DNA of 64,000 nucleotides from Orlajensenia flava (GCF_004801905.1 NZ_SSSN01000002.1:233442-297441), one strand, 5' to 3'; shown: positions 36,829 through 45,959, numbered from the stretch's first letter. A program made the numbers and translations. Notes: generated by a model not told the origin, from the letters alone.

Positions 36829-38664
36829 ATGCCCACCGTCAGCGATTTCATCATCGAGCGCATCCGCGAATGGGGAGTCACCCGCGTGTTCGGGTTTCCG
36901 GGAGACGGGATCGGAGCATTCGACGGAGCCCTGGGGCGCGCCGAGCGCCACGACGGCGGACTGGAGTACATCCGCCCGACGCACGAGGAGATCTGCGCCT
37001 TGATGGCGACCGCTCACGCGAAGTTCACGGGCGAGGTCGGCGTCTGCATCGCGACGTCGAGTCCCGGAGCGTTCCACCTGCTGAACGGCCTCTACGACGC
37101 GCAGATGGACAACCAGCCCGTCGTCGCGATCGTCGGGCAGCAGGGACTCGCGTCGGTCGGCACCTTCAACCAGCAGGAGAGCAACCTCGAGCGAGTCTTC
37201 GCCGACGTGGCAGCCTACGTGCAGACCATCACCACCCCCGAGCAGGCCGAGGCTGTCATCGACATCGCCTTCCGCACGGCCATCGCACGGCACCAGCCGA
37301 CCGTGGTGATCCTCCCGCACGACGTCCAGGCGATGGATGCGGTGACGCCCGGTGCCGAGCACTGGGTATCGCGTTCGAGCGTGGCGGCGGCGTCCGCGGC
37401 CATCACGCCGCCCACGGAGGCCATCGCGCACGCCGCCGAGATCATCAACGCGGGCGAGAAGGTGACCTTCCTCGTCGGTGCCGGCGCGACCGGAGCCACC
37501 GACGAGGTGCTCGAGGCGGCGAGGCTCGCCGGGGCCGGCATCATCACCGCGCTGCGCGGCAAGGACGTCGTCCCGTCCGACATCCCGTACCACACCCAGC
37601 AACTCGGCCTGCTGGGCTCGCTGCCGAGCCTTCACCAGATCAAGCGCTGCGACACCATCGTCCTGCTCGGCACCAACTACCCCTACGGCGAGTTCCTCCC
37701 CGCCACGGGGCAGGCGCGCGGCATCCAGGTCGACATCATCCCCGAGCACCTCGGGGTGCGCTACCCGACCGAGCTGAACCTGTGGGGCGACGTGAAGGCC
37801 ACGCTCACGGCGCTCATCCCGCTGCTCCGGGCCAAGGAGGACCTCGGCTGGCAGGAGAAGATCGCCGAGGAGATGCGGGGCTGGGAGCGCGAGATGCTCG
37901 CCCAGACCGAAGTGACCTTCGAGACGGGGGCCAACCCCCGGAAGGTCATCCACGAGCTCAACCAGCGGCTGCCCGAGAACGCGATCGTGACGGCGGATGC
38001 GGGGACGACGGCCGACTGGTTCGGCCACCACATCCGTCTGCGTCGGGGCATGCGGGGGGACCTCTCCGGTCGGCTCGCGACGATGCTCGCGGCGATGCCG
38101 TACGCCGTCGCCGCGAAGTTCGCCTACTCCGACCGGACGGTCGTGTGCACGATCGGCGACGGTGCGTTCCAGATGCTCGGCATGAACGAGCTCATCACCG
38201 TGAAGAAGTATCTCGACCGGTGGGAGAACGGCCGGTTCATCGTCGTGGTGATGCACAACGACGACCTCGCCCAGGTGTCATGGGAGATGCGGACGGAAGA
38301 CGGCAATCCGCTGTGGGAGGGCTCGCAGGACGTGCAGTCGGTCGACTATGCCGGATGGGCGGAGTTGCTCGGCTTCCGGGGCATCCGCCTGCATGACGAC
38401 GCCTCCGTCGGGGCGGCGATGGATGAGGCCTTCGCGCACGACGGCGTCACCCTCATCGACGCGTACGTCAGCAAGAACGTGCCGCCGCTGCCTCCGCACA
38501 TCACGGTCGAGTACGCCAAGAACACCGCAAAGGCACTGCTGCGCGGCGACCCGTCGGAGTTGGCCGTCATCCGCGATTCCGCGGCGGCGCTCGTCACCGA
38601 GCAGGTCGAGCGGGTCAAGGGCGCGCTCCACCTCGGCGGGCGCGACGACGACGGGCCGCGCTGA
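36829..38664 (+). CDS. Thiamine-diphosphate enzyme, pyruvate-oxidase/acetolactate-synthase-like
   Basis: A 611-residue, three-domain ThDP enzyme. The N-terminal Pyr domain has the catalytic Glu in PTHEEICALMATAHAKFTG. The central domain (about 190-330) has LLGTNYPYGEF in the oxidase-like position. The C-terminal PP domain has the ThDP-Mg motif GDGAFQMLGMNEL followed about 25 residues later by HNDD. The overall pattern is closest to PoxB-type pyruvate oxidases, but the substrate is not certain and the C-terminal membrane-binding peptide of E. coli PoxB is not evident. GGAAGGA before ATG is a good ribosome site. It is divergent from the MgtE-N operon. Confidence 0.82.
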   Translation: MPTVSDFIIERIREWGVTRVFGFPGDGIGAFDGALGRAERHDGGLEYIRPTHEEICALMATAHAKFTGEVGVCIATSSPGAFHLLNGLYDAQMDNQPVVAIVGQQGLASVGTFNQQESNLERVFADVAAYVQTITTPEQAEAVIDIAFRTAIARHQPTVVILPHDVQAMDAVTPGAEHWVSRSSVAAASAAITPPTEAIAHAAEIINAGEKVTFLVGAGATGATDEVLEAARLAGAGIITALRGKDVVPSDIPYHTQQLGLLGSLPSLHQIKRCDTIVLLGTNYPYGEFLPATGQARGIQVDIIPEHLGVRYPTELNLWGDVKATLTALIPLLRAKEDLGWQEKIAEEMRGWEREMLAQTEVTFETGANPRKVIHELNQRLPENAIVTADAGTTADWFGHHIRLRRGMRGDLSGRLATMLAAMPYAVAAKFAYSDRTVVCTIGDGAFQMLGMNELITVKKYLDRWENGRFIVVVMHNDDLAQVSWEMRTEDGNPLWEGSQDVQSVDYAGWAELLGFRGIRLHDDASVGAAMDEAFAHDGVTLIDAYVSKNVPPLPPHITVEYAKNTAKALLRGDPSELAVIRDSAAALVTEQVERVKGALHLGGRDDDGPR

Positions 38665-38723
38665 CGCCAGGACCGGTGGTCGATGACCGCCGGGCCGACG
38701 GGGGCGCGTGGAAGAATGGCGCC

Positions 38724-39314
38724 ATGAGCAATCAGAGTCCGTTCGGCACCCGTGGTCCCGTGCTGTTCCCGGTGCTGCCCAAGGGCGAGATCGTCGCGAG
38801 CTACGAGACCTACGGCGAAGCGCAGCAGGCCGTCGATCGACTCGCGCACGCCGACTTCCCCGTCACGCAGGTCTCGATCGTCGGCAGCGACCTCAAGACC
38901 GTCGAGCGGGTGACCGGAAAGCTCTCGTACGCGCGCGTCGCGCTCGCGGGGGCGGCATCCGGAGCATGGCTCGGCATCTTCCTCGGCCTGCTGATGCTGA
39001 TCTTCCTGGGTGGCAGCGTCGGGTTCCTGCTCGCAGCAGTGCTCATCGGCGCCGGCTTCGGGGTGCTGTTCGGCGTGGTCAGCTACAGCATCAACCGGCG
39101 CCGCAAGGACTTCACCTCCACCATGCAGGTCATCGCGTCGTCCTACGCCGTCGTCGTCGAACCCGACCTGCTCAATCGGGCACGCAACACGCTCGCTGGT
39201 GCCGAAGAGGCCGAACCGGTCGCGGTCGCCACGACGACGCCCGTGACGGAGCCGGCACCGGCTCCGACACCGTCGCCCGAGGATCCGGAGCCGACCAATC
39301 CCCAGCGCGCCTGA
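38724..39314 (+). CDS. General-stress-protein-17M-like membrane protein
   Basis: A 196-residue protein. Residues about 20-65 form a ferredoxin-like GSP17M/YflT domain (IVASYETYGEAQQAVDRLAH, VSIVGSDLKTVERVTGKL). Two membrane helices follow (about 75-100 and 105-125), joined by a Gly-rich turn; then a charged loop (NRRRKDF), a second small domain, and a Pro/Thr-rich tail. Such proteins are common in actinobacteria and often stress-linked. AAGAAT six bases before ATG and the lack of a ribosome site suggest a leaderless mRNA. It follows the ThDP enzyme by 59 bases. Confidence 0.8.
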   Translation: MSNQSPFGTRGPVLFPVLPKGEIVASYETYGEAQQAVDRLAHADFPVTQVSIVGSDLKTVERVTGKLSYARVALAGAASGAWLGIFLGLLMLIFLGGSVGFLLAAVLIGAGFGVLFGVVSYSINRRRKDFTSTMQVIASSYAVVVEPDLLNRARNTLAGAEEAEPVAVATTTPVTEPAPAPTPSPEDPEPTNPQRA

Positions 39315-39320
39315 TCGCGC

Positions 39321-40913
39321 TCAGCCGACGCGGGCCGAACGCACCCAGGCCTCGACCTCGTCGGCGGTGCGGGGGATGGCAGCCGAGAGGTTCTCAGCAC
39401 CGTCGGCCGTGACGAGGATGTCGTCCTCGATGCGCACGCCGATGCCGCGGTACTCCTCGGGGACGGTGAGGTCGTCGCTCTGGAAGTAGAGGCCCGGCTC
39501 GATCGTGAACACCATGCCCTCCTCGACGACGCCGTCCTTGTACATCTCCCGTCGGGCCTGGGCGCAGTCGTGCACGTCGATGCCGAGGTGGTGGCTCGTT
39601 CCGTGCACCATGTAGCGGCGGTGGTGCTCGTTGTCGGGCAGGAGAGCCTCCTCGGCGCTCACCGGGAGGAAGCCCCACTCGGCGGTGCGGCGGGCGATGA
39701 CCTCCATCGCGGCCGCGTGCACGTCGCGGAAGATGATGCCGGGGCGCACGATGGCGAACGCCGCGTCTGCAGCCTCGCGCACGGCCTCGTAGACCCGCCG
39801 TTGCACGTCGGTGAAGGTGCCGTCGATGGGCAGCGTCCGGGTGATGTCGGCCGTGTACAGGCTGTCGACCTCGACGCCGGCATCGATCAGGATCAGCTCG
39901 CCCGGTCGCACCGCGCCGTCGTTGCGCGTCCAGTGCAGGATGGTCGCGTGCGGGCCGGATGCGGCGATGGTGTCGTAACCGACGGAGTTGCCGTCCAGCC
40001 GCGCCCGGGTGTTGAACACTCCCTCGACGATGCGCTCGCCGCGCTGCGCATCCGTCGCCCGTGCGAACTCGCCGATGACATCGTCGAACCCGCGGCGGGT
40101 GGCGTCGACGGCCGCGCGCATCTGCGCGATCTCGAAGTCGTCCTTCACCAGTCGCATCTCGCTGAGAACCTCGGCGAGCAGCGCATCCTGGTCGTGCTCC
40201 GACCCGACCTCGAGGCTGAAAGCGTCATCGGAAGCGTTGGTGGTGAGCGCCCTCTCGGCTGAGAAGCGGATGCGCGCGCTGTCGAGCCTCGCCGCGATCC
40301 CGGCATCGGCATCGCGCACGAGCCTGGTCTCGCTTCCGGTGGAGGAGAGCACGCCATCGAAGTCGGCGATTCCGCGGGTGGCGATACCGATATCACCGGC
40401 CACCTGGGCGAGCGAGGGGCGCGGACCGATCCAGAACTCGCCGATCTCGGGGTTCGCGTAGAACTCGTCGGAGTCGCGACCGGCCCGCTCGCGGAAGTAG
40501 AGCGTTGCGTCGTGACCGTCATCCGTCGGCTCGAGCACGAGCACCGCACCCGGCTCGGAATCCGACCCCCATCCGGTCAGGTACGAGAATGCGGAGTGGG
40601 CGCGGAAGGCGAAATCGGTGTCGTTGGAGCGCTGCTTGGGGCTGCCCGCCGGCACGATGAGACGTTGGCCCGGGAAGCGGGCCGAGAGTCCGGCGCGGCG
40701 CGTTGACGCGAACGCGGCCTGCTCGCGCGCCTCGGGGACGCTCTCGTCGCGCTCGGCCCAGCCGCTGCTGATGTAGTCGCGGAAACCCGCCGAGCCGGGG
40801 GTGGTGGAACGGTTCGAGGTGGCCCGCGGAGCCTCAGTGGTGGGCTCGGGCGTTCCGCCCTGCTCCGACTCGGCGGCGGACAGGGTGTTCACGGAGGTGT
40901 CGGTGCTGGCCAT
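39321..40913 (-). CDS. Xaa-Pro aminopeptidase (aminopeptidase P family, M24B)
   Basis: A 530-residue cytosolic metallopeptidase that removes N-terminal residues before proline. The N-terminal creatinase-like domain includes FAFRAHSAFSYLTGWGSDSE, a PepP signature. Metal ligands in the pita-bread domain are the two Asp in DAGVEVDSLYTADITRTLP, His in MVHGTSHHLGIDVHD, Glu in FTIEPGLYF and Glu in GIGVRIEDD. The start at 40913 is supported by GACAAT six bases upstream; an in-frame ATG seven codons earlier overlaps that element. The first 60 residues are low-complexity and probably disordered. Confidence 0.93.
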   Translation of the reverse strand: MASTDTSVNTLSAAESEQGGTPEPTTEAPRATSNRSTTPGSAGFRDYISSGWAERDESVPEAREQAAFASTRRAGLSARFPGQRLIVPAGSPKQRSNDTDFAFRAHSAFSYLTGWGSDSEPGAVLVLEPTDDGHDATLYFRERAGRDSDEFYANPEIGEFWIGPRPSLAQVAGDIGIATRGIADFDGVLSSTGSETRLVRDADAGIAARLDSARIRFSAERALTTNASDDAFSLEVGSEHDQDALLAEVLSEMRLVKDDFEIAQMRAAVDATRRGFDDVIGEFARATDAQRGERIVEGVFNTRARLDGNSVGYDTIAASGPHATILHWTRNDGAVRPGELILIDAGVEVDSLYTADITRTLPIDGTFTDVQRRVYEAVREAADAAFAIVRPGIIFRDVHAAAMEVIARRTAEWGFLPVSAEEALLPDNEHHRRYMVHGTSHHLGIDVHDCAQARREMYKDGVVEEGMVFTIEPGLYFQSDDLTVPEEYRGIGVRIEDDILVTADGAENLSAAIPRTADEVEAWVRSARVG

Positions 40914-40944
40914 GCCTCCATTGTCCCACCGCACCGGACGAGGG

Positions 40945-41988
40945 CTACCGTCGTTTCAGGGTCGCGACGATCGGCCGGTGATCGCTGCCCAGCGCGTCGA
41001 GCGAACTGACCACGCGAAAGCTCGTGGTCTGCCACGTCGGCGTCGCCATCACGTGGTCGATGGGGGCGCCGAGCAGGAGCGGCATGTCGCTCGGCCAGGT
41101 GCCGACGGCCGCCGAGCCGACCGCGAGGGCGGCGTCATGGCAGCGCCCGACGACTCCGCCATCCGTTCCCCGGCCGGCCAGGTGGTCGAGCGTCGCGTTG
41201 AAGTCGCCCGCCATGATGACGTCGTCTCCGGCGCACTGGTCGGAGAGCCAGGAGAGGTCGCTGCGCCAGTTCGTCATCTCACCCTGGATCGGGGAGACCG
41301 CGTGGACCGCAACGATGGTCGGTCCCTCTCCGTCGTCGGGCTTGGCGACGACGGTGGGTGAGACGTTGGTGTTGCCGGGAGGGCCGGTTCCGCCGGCCGA
41401 CTGCACGGTGTAGTCGCCGAGCGCCGGGCTGATGAGCAGCGCGGTGGACCGGGCCTTGTAGATCTCGCTGAACGAGAGGCCCAGCGCCCACATCGGCTGC
41501 CCGTCCGCCCGCATCTTCTCGGCGACCTGTGTGGCGAAGGCATCCGTCGTCTCGGGTAGCGAGACGATGTCGGCCTTGCTGTCGAGGGCCAGCTTCGCGA
41601 CGGCTGCCGAGCCGGGGTGGCCGCCGAGCGTGTTCCAGCTGAGCACGGTGATGCTGTCGCCGGATGCCGTGCCTACGGTCCCCGTTCGAGCGGACGCCGT
41701 ACTGGCCTGTGTGAGGCCTCGCGACACGAGGATGCCGGCATTGGCTGCGCCGAACAGCACGGCGATGACCGCGAGGGCCGCCATGAGGGGCCGGAGCGGT
41801 CGCGCGAACATGAGAAGGAGGAGGATGATGGTCGCCCCCGCCGCACCGACGATGAGCCACGCGCGGAACGCGATCAGCTGGGCGATCCCGAGCTGGTCCT
41901 GCAGGCCGACGAGCTGCGGCCACGCCAGCAGCACACCGGCGGCGAGGGCCGCCAGGACGACGAGGGAGGCGAGGAGGCGGCTGAACAT
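40945..41988 (-). CDS. Membrane-anchored endonuclease/exonuclease/phosphatase family protein
   Basis: A 347-residue protein with three N-terminal membrane helices (about 5-22, 38-60 and 66-84), followed by an EEP domain facing outward. Catalytic segments are VLSWNTLGGHPG, SLPETTDAF, IMAGDFNATLDHLAG and the final LGSDHRPIVATL, so the Asn, Glu, Asp-x-Asn and Asp-His residues are all kept. Relatives include DNases, sphingomyelinases and inositol phosphatases; the substrate is unknown. TAGGCT lies eight bases before ATG, so it may also be leaderless. Confidence 0.87.
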   Translation of the reverse strand: MFSRLLASLVVLAALAAGVLLAWPQLVGLQDQLGIAQLIAFRAWLIVGAAGATIILLLLMFARPLRPLMAALAVIAVLFGAANAGILVSRGLTQASTASARTGTVGTASGDSITVLSWNTLGGHPGSAAVAKLALDSKADIVSLPETTDAFATQVAEKMRADGQPMWALGLSFSEIYKARSTALLISPALGDYTVQSAGGTGPPGNTNVSPTVVAKPDDGEGPTIVAVHAVSPIQGEMTNWRSDLSWLSDQCAGDDVIMAGDFNATLDHLAGRGTDGGVVGRCHDAALAVGSAAVGTWPSDMPLLLGAPIDHVMATPTWQTTSFRVVSSLDALGSDHRPIVATLKRR

Positions 41989-42052
41989 CGCCAGTCAGCC
42001 TAGGCGGCGATTCTGCGTGAATGCCGCTCGGGGCATCCCTTCGGCGCGTCGG

Positions 42053-42058
42053 TAGCAT
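42053..42058 (+). promoter_or_regulatory. -10 element of the leaderless PHP gene
   Basis: TAGCAT is followed by six bases and ATG at 42065; there is no Shine-Dalgarno sequence. Confidence 0.6.
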
Positions 42059-42064
42059 GAACAG

Positions 42065-42925
42065 ATGCCCGTCTTCATCGGTCCGATCGACCTGCACACG
42101 CACTCGAGCGTGTCCGACGGCACCGAGACCCCGGCCCAGCTGATGCGATCGGCCGCCGCGGCCGGCATGGGAACCGTCGCGCTGACCGACCACGACTCGA
42201 CGGCGGGCTGGTCGGAGGCCGCCGGCGTCGTGGCCGAGACGGGCGTCGCGCTCATCCCCGGCATGGAGCTCTCGACACGCGTGCAGTTCGCGAGCGTCCA
42301 CATGCTGGCCTACCTCGTCGATCCGACCGAGGCCGCCCTGCTGGCCGAGACGGAACGAATCCGGGCTGGCCGGCTGAGCCGCGCGGAGGAGATCGTGCGG
42401 CGGATCGCCCGCGATTACGACCTCACCTGGGACGACGTTCTCGCCCAGACCACGCCCGACGCGACCGTTGGACGGCCGCACATCGCCGACGCGCTCGTGG
42501 CACGCGGACTCGCGACCGACCGTTCAGCGGCGTTCGCGGGCATCCTGCACTGGCGGGCCGGCTACTATCAGCCGCATTACGCTCCCGACCCACTCACCGG
42601 GGTGCGCCTCATCCGCGGCGCCGGCGGAGTGCCCGTGCTGGCGCACCCGGGCACCCGCGGTGCGGAGTCGGTCATTCCCGTGCAACGTCTGAAAGCGTTG
42701 GTGGATGCCGGACTGTTCGGCCTGGAGATCGATCACCGGGAGAACACGCCCGACGCCCGCGAGCGACTGCACGTCCTCGCCCGTCGGTTCGACCTCGTGG
42801 TGACCGGATCGAGCGACTATCACGGCGAGGGCAAGCCCAACCGGTTCGGCGAACACACCACCGACCCGGCTGTGCTGGAACGGATCGTCGCCGAAGCCAC
42901 CGGGGCGACCCCGGTCATGCCATGA
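42065..42925 (+). CDS. PHP-domain phosphoesterase (RNase AM/TrpH-like)
   Basis: A 286-residue metal-dependent phosphoesterase. PHP motifs are DLHTHSSVSDGTETP, ALTDHDSTAGW, the conserved Glu in PGMELST, VLAHPGTR, and GSSDYHGEGKPN at the end. All metal ligands expected for a trinuclear site are visible. Homologues release 5' nucleotides from 3',5'-bisphosphonucleotides or trim RNA 5' ends. It is convergent with the DEAD helicase gene (10-base gap). Confidence 0.9.
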   Translation: MPVFIGPIDLHTHSSVSDGTETPAQLMRSAAAAGMGTVALTDHDSTAGWSEAAGVVAETGVALIPGMELSTRVQFASVHMLAYLVDPTEAALLAETERIRAGRLSRAEEIVRRIARDYDLTWDDVLAQTTPDATVGRPHIADALVARGLATDRSAAFAGILHWRAGYYQPHYAPDPLTGVRLIRGAGGVPVLAHPGTRGAESVIPVQRLKALVDAGLFGLEIDHRENTPDARERLHVLARRFDLVVTGSSDYHGEGKPNRFGEHTTDPAVLERIVAEATGATPVMP

Positions 42926-42935
42926 CGAGTGGTGC

Positions 42936-44447
42936 TCAGGCGCTGGGAGCCGCGGTTCCCGCGCCCTGACCGCGGCCGCCGCGACGACGACGACGACGCG
43001 GAGCGCTGTTGCCGTCGTGGTGCTGGTGGCCCTGGCCGTCGTGGGTGCCCGCTGCGACCTTCGCTTCGGCATCCGTCGTGGAGGTCGACGTGGCGTCGCC
43101 GGTCGCCGAGACGGTCTCGCTCGCGACGGATGCCGCGCCCGAACCGCCGCGGGTGCGACGGCGCGTGCGCGATGCCCCGTCGGAGGACCCGGTGGCCGGC
43201 CCGCGGCCATCGCCACGGCCTTCGCCGCGACTGGACGTGCGAGGAGCGGCATCCTTGATCGGCGTCGCCTTGAGGCGGCCCTTCGACCCGGCGGGGATGT
43301 CGAGGTCGCTGAACAGGTGCGGCGACGACGAGTAGGTCTCGACCGGCTCCGGCTGGTTCATCTCGAGCGCCCGGTTGATGAGCGCCCACTTGTGCAGGTC
43401 GTCCCAGTCGACGAAGGTCACGGCGATGCCGGTCTTGCCGGCACGGCCGGTACGTCCGGCGCGGTGCAGGTAGGTGTCGTGGTCGTCGGGGACGGTGTGG
43501 TTGATCACGTGCGTCACATCGTTGACGTCGATGCCGCGTGCGGCGACATCCGTGGCGATGAGCACGTCCTTCTTACCGGCCTTGAACGCGGCCATGGCGC
43601 GCTCGCGCTGGTCCTGGTTGAGGTCGCCGTGGACGGCTGCGGCGTTGAAGCCGCGGTCGTTCAGCTCCTCGACGAGCTTGGCCGCCGCGCGCTTGGTGCG
43701 CGTGAAGATGACGGTCTTGCCGCGGCCCTCGGCCTGCAGGATGCGGGCGACGACCTCGTCCTTGTCCAGCGAGTGCGCGCGGTACACGACGTGCTTGATG
43801 TTCGCCTGCGTGAGCCCCTCGTCGGGATTGTTGGCGCGGATGTGGATCGGGCGCGTCATGAACCGGCGCGCCAGTGCCACGATCGGGCCGGGCATGGTGG
43901 CCGAGAACAGCATGGTATGGCGCACAGCCGGCACCTTGGTGAACAGCTTCTCGATGTCGGAGAGGAAGCCGAGGTCGAGCATCTTGTCGGCCTCGTCGAG
44001 CACGATCTCGCTCACGTGCGAGAGGTCGAGCAGGCGTTGCTGGGAGAGGTCGAGCAGTCGCCCGGGGGTTCCGACGACGATCTGAGCGCCCGCCTTGAGC
44101 TGCTCCACCTGGCCCTCGTAGGCCTTGCCGCCGTAGATGGCGACAACGCTCGTCGAGCGGTTGCTGGTGGCCAGCTCGAGGTCCTCGGCCACCTGGACGC
44201 ACAGCTCGCGCGTCGGGACGACGACGAGAACCTTGACGCCCGGCTCCGGGTTCAGGCCGATGCGCTGGATGATGGGCAGGCCGAACCCGAGGGTCTTGCC
44301 CGTTCCGGTCTTCGCCTGGCCGATGATGTCCTGGCCGCTGAGGCCGAGGGGGATGGTCTGCTCCTGGATGGGGAAGGGATCGATGATGCCCTTGGAGGCC
44401 AGTGCCTCGACCATGTCGTTGTCGATGGAGAGATCTGCGAAAGTCAA
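42936..44447 (-). CDS. DEAD-box RNA helicase (RhlE-like)
   Basis: ATP-dependent RNA helicase, 503 residues from TTG at 44447. Motifs: Q-motif region PFPIQEQTIPLGLSGQDII, Walker A AKTGTGKT, PTRELCVQV, VGTPGRLLDL, DEAD in VLDEADKMLDLGF, SAT in LFSATMPG, and HRAGRTGRAG. A basic, Arg/Gly-rich tail of about 120 residues (RRTRRRTRGG-type) should bind RNA. The TTG start gives TFADLSIDNDMVEAL, the usual family opening; a start 20 codons earlier would add Arg-rich residues and is less likely. The 5' UTR has no strong ribosome site. The start is the least certain part. Confidence 0.9.
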   Translation of the reverse strand: MTFADLSIDNDMVEALASKGIIDPFPIQEQTIPLGLSGQDIIGQAKTGTGKTLGFGLPIIQRIGLNPEPGVKVLVVVPTRELCVQVAEDLELATSNRSTSVVAIYGGKAYEGQVEQLKAGAQIVVGTPGRLLDLSQQRLLDLSHVSEIVLDEADKMLDLGFLSDIEKLFTKVPAVRHTMLFSATMPGPIVALARRFMTRPIHIRANNPDEGLTQANIKHVVYRAHSLDKDEVVARILQAEGRGKTVIFTRTKRAAAKLVEELNDRGFNAAAVHGDLNQDQRERAMAAFKAGKKDVLIATDVAARGIDVNDVTHVINHTVPDDHDTYLHRAGRTGRAGKTGIAVTFVDWDDLHKWALINRALEMNQPEPVETYSSSPHLFSDLDIPAGSKGRLKATPIKDAAPRTSSRGEGRGDGRGPATGSSDGASRTRRRTRGGSGAASVASETVSATGDATSTSTTDAEAKVAAGTHDGQGHQHHDGNSAPRRRRRRGGRGQGAGTAAPSA

Positions 44448-44606
44448 TTTTGCCTGTCTGAGAAAGAGGTGATGCGCCCTTCTTCGACGAGGCGCACGTC
44501 CGCGCATCCGATGTGCGCGGTCATCACAGTCTATCGGCCCGGCCTGAACGCTCTCCGGATGCCGCGCGCGGCATCAGTCGGCGCCTGCCCCCGGATCCCG
44601 GTGATC

Positions 44607-44612
44607 TAGGCT
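44607..44612 (+). promoter_or_regulatory. -10 element of the ferritin-like gene
   Basis: TAGGCT is followed by seven bases and GTG at 44620; no ribosome site is seen. Confidence 0.5.
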
Positions 44613-44619
44613 GGGTGCC

Positions 44620-45333
44620 GTGGCAGCGAGGTGGGGTGCGAGCGGGCGCCGCGGTGAGTTCCCGCGGTTGCGTCCGCGAGCCGTGCTGCCGGCGGTCCGG
44701 GTGGAGTTCGGTGAGCTCACCCCCGAGACGGTCCCGTTCATCGGGCAGGCCGCCTACATCCAGCTCGAGTTGTTCGAGAACCTCGCACGCGCCGTCACGA
44801 CGGCACCGAACCTGGCCGACAAGGAGGGCGTCTCGGTGATGGCGAGGGTCACCCTCAAGAAGCATCACCGGCTGATCGCCGAACTGCGCTCACTCGATCA
44901 GGAACCCGCGTCGGTGATGGCGCCGTTCGCACCCGCGATCGACGCCTTCCGGATCGCGACCCAGGGCTCCGACTGGTACGAGCTGCTGCTCACCAGCCAC
45001 ATCACCGCCGGTATCCTCGATGAGTTCTTCATCAGCGTGTCCGGCTCGCTGCCGGTGAACGTCGGGCCACGGCTGGCCGCCATCATCGGCAAGAACGCAG
45101 GAGCCGACGCGGTGGTCGACGCGCTGCGCACCGCCATCGCGGAGGATCCCACGCGGGCGTCGCGCCTGGCGATGTGGGGGCGGCGTCTCGTGGGCGACAC
45201 GCTCCTGGTCGCGCGATCGGCGCTGCGTGAGTCCAACGCGCACGCTCCCGTGGAGGAGCGGATCGAGCCGGTGTTCACCGAGCTCATCGCCGCGCACACG
45301 CGACGGATGGATCAGCTCGGCCTCACGGCCTGA
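44620..45333 (+). CDS. Ferritin-like-fold protein (actinobacterial, Rv3210c-like)
   Basis: A 237-residue protein predicted to be a helical bundle of the ferritin/MiaE superfamily (FIGQAAYIQLELFENLARAV; ARVTLKKHHRLIAEL; SDWYELLLTSHITAGILDEFF). The paired ExxH iron motifs are not evident: helix 2 has KKHH and helix 4 has MWGRRLVGD. Metal binding may therefore be lost or altered. The gene lies between the DEAD helicase and the DUF3107-AdnAB cluster, as I recall for mycobacteria. Function is unknown. The GTG start follows a -10-like site at leaderless spacing. Confidence 0.75.
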   Translation: MAARWGASGRRGEFPRLRPRAVLPAVRVEFGELTPETVPFIGQAAYIQLELFENLARAVTTAPNLADKEGVSVMARVTLKKHHRLIAELRSLDQEPASVMAPFAPAIDAFRIATQGSDWYELLLTSHITAGILDEFFISVSGSLPVNVGPRLAAIIGKNAGADAVVDALRTAIAEDPTRASRLAMWGRRLVGDTLLVARSALRESNAHAPVEERIEPVFTELIAAHTRRMDQLGLTA

Positions 45334-45335
45334 GC

Positions 45336-45638
45336 TCAGGCCGTCGCGCCGCGCTTCGTGAGCCGCTGCAGCATCTCGGTGTCGGCATGCACACGCGTTC
45401 GGCCGACGACGATGTCGACGGCCGCGGCCACGAGACCGGCGATGACGAGGCTCGCCACCCAGATCCAGCCGCCGTCCCACTTCCACCCGAGCCAGGTCAG
45501 TCCGACCCACACGACCGCCGCAGCGAGCGCGCCGACGGTGGGGATGAGCACGGAACCGTGCTCGGAACGGTGGGGAAGCGCGTAGCGGGCCGCGGCGCCC
45601 AGGATCGCGCCGCCGAGGACCACGAACAGGAGTTCCAT
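45336..45638 (-). CDS. Small membrane protein following DUF3107
   Basis: A 100-residue protein with three hydrophobic segments (about 3-18, 31-48 and 57-75) and a polar tail ending LQRLTKRGATA. ATG at 45638 begins two bases after the DUF3107 stop, with CAGGAG-like spacing absent, so coupled translation is likely. The family is not recognised. It is convergent with the ferritin-like gene, with a two-base gap. Confidence 0.7.
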   Translation of the reverse strand: MELLFVVLGGAILGAAARYALPHRSEHGSVLIPTVGALAAAVVWVGLTWLGWKWDGGWIWVASLVIAGLVAAAVDIVVGRTRVHADTEMLQRLTKRGATA

Positions 45639-45639
45639 C

Positions 45640-45861
45640 TCAGGCGAAGAATCCGACGCGACGGCTCTCTTCCGAGCCCACCTCGACGTATGCCAGCGTG
45701 GCGCTCGGAACCAGGTAGAGGTTCCCCTTGTCGTCGCCGAGCTTGAGGTAGCCCTCGCCCGAGATCGCCGACGCGACCAGCTTCTCGACGTCGGCAGCCG
45801 ACTGGCTGGTCTCGAAGCTGATCTCACGGGGGGAATTCTGGATGCCGATGCGGATTTCCAC
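45640..45861 (-). CDS. DUF3107 small protein (TB9.4-like)
   Basis: A 73-residue protein beginning MEIRIGIQNSPREISFETSQ, with LVPSATLAYVEVG and a terminal RRVGFFA, all hallmarks of DUF3107. Probably a small alpha/beta domain; the function is unknown. The ribosome site AAGGTGAAAGG lies upstream. It is divergent from adnA, 98 bases apart. This arrangement is conserved in actinobacteria and may mean a functional link to the helicase-nuclease or only shared ancestry. Confidence 0.92.
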   Translation of the reverse strand: MEIRIGIQNSPREISFETSQSAADVEKLVASAISGEGYLKLGDDKGNLYLVPSATLAYVEVGSEESRRVGFFA

Positions 45862-45946
45862 AGTGCGCCTTTCACCTTGGGGTCTTCGCTCAGGTTACGA
45901 CAGATCGACACCGGCCCGGCGCCGGTTCACTGTCGGCAGAACGGTT

Positions 45947-45952
45947 TAGCGT
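45947..45952 (+). promoter_or_regulatory. -10 element of the adnAB operon
   Basis: TAGCGT is followed by seven bases and GTG at 45960 (with ATG the next codon). No Shine-Dalgarno sequence is present, so a leaderless mRNA is likely. An upstream in-frame GTG at 45951 overlaps the hexamer and is not used as the start. Confidence 0.5.
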
Positions 45953-45959
45953 GGGCAGC

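Noticed and set aside
44430-44450. TTGACT on the minus strand at the DEAD helicase start, looking like a -35 box.
   Set aside because: It coincides with the likely TTG start codon and first codons; no -10 at suitable distance leads to a gene.
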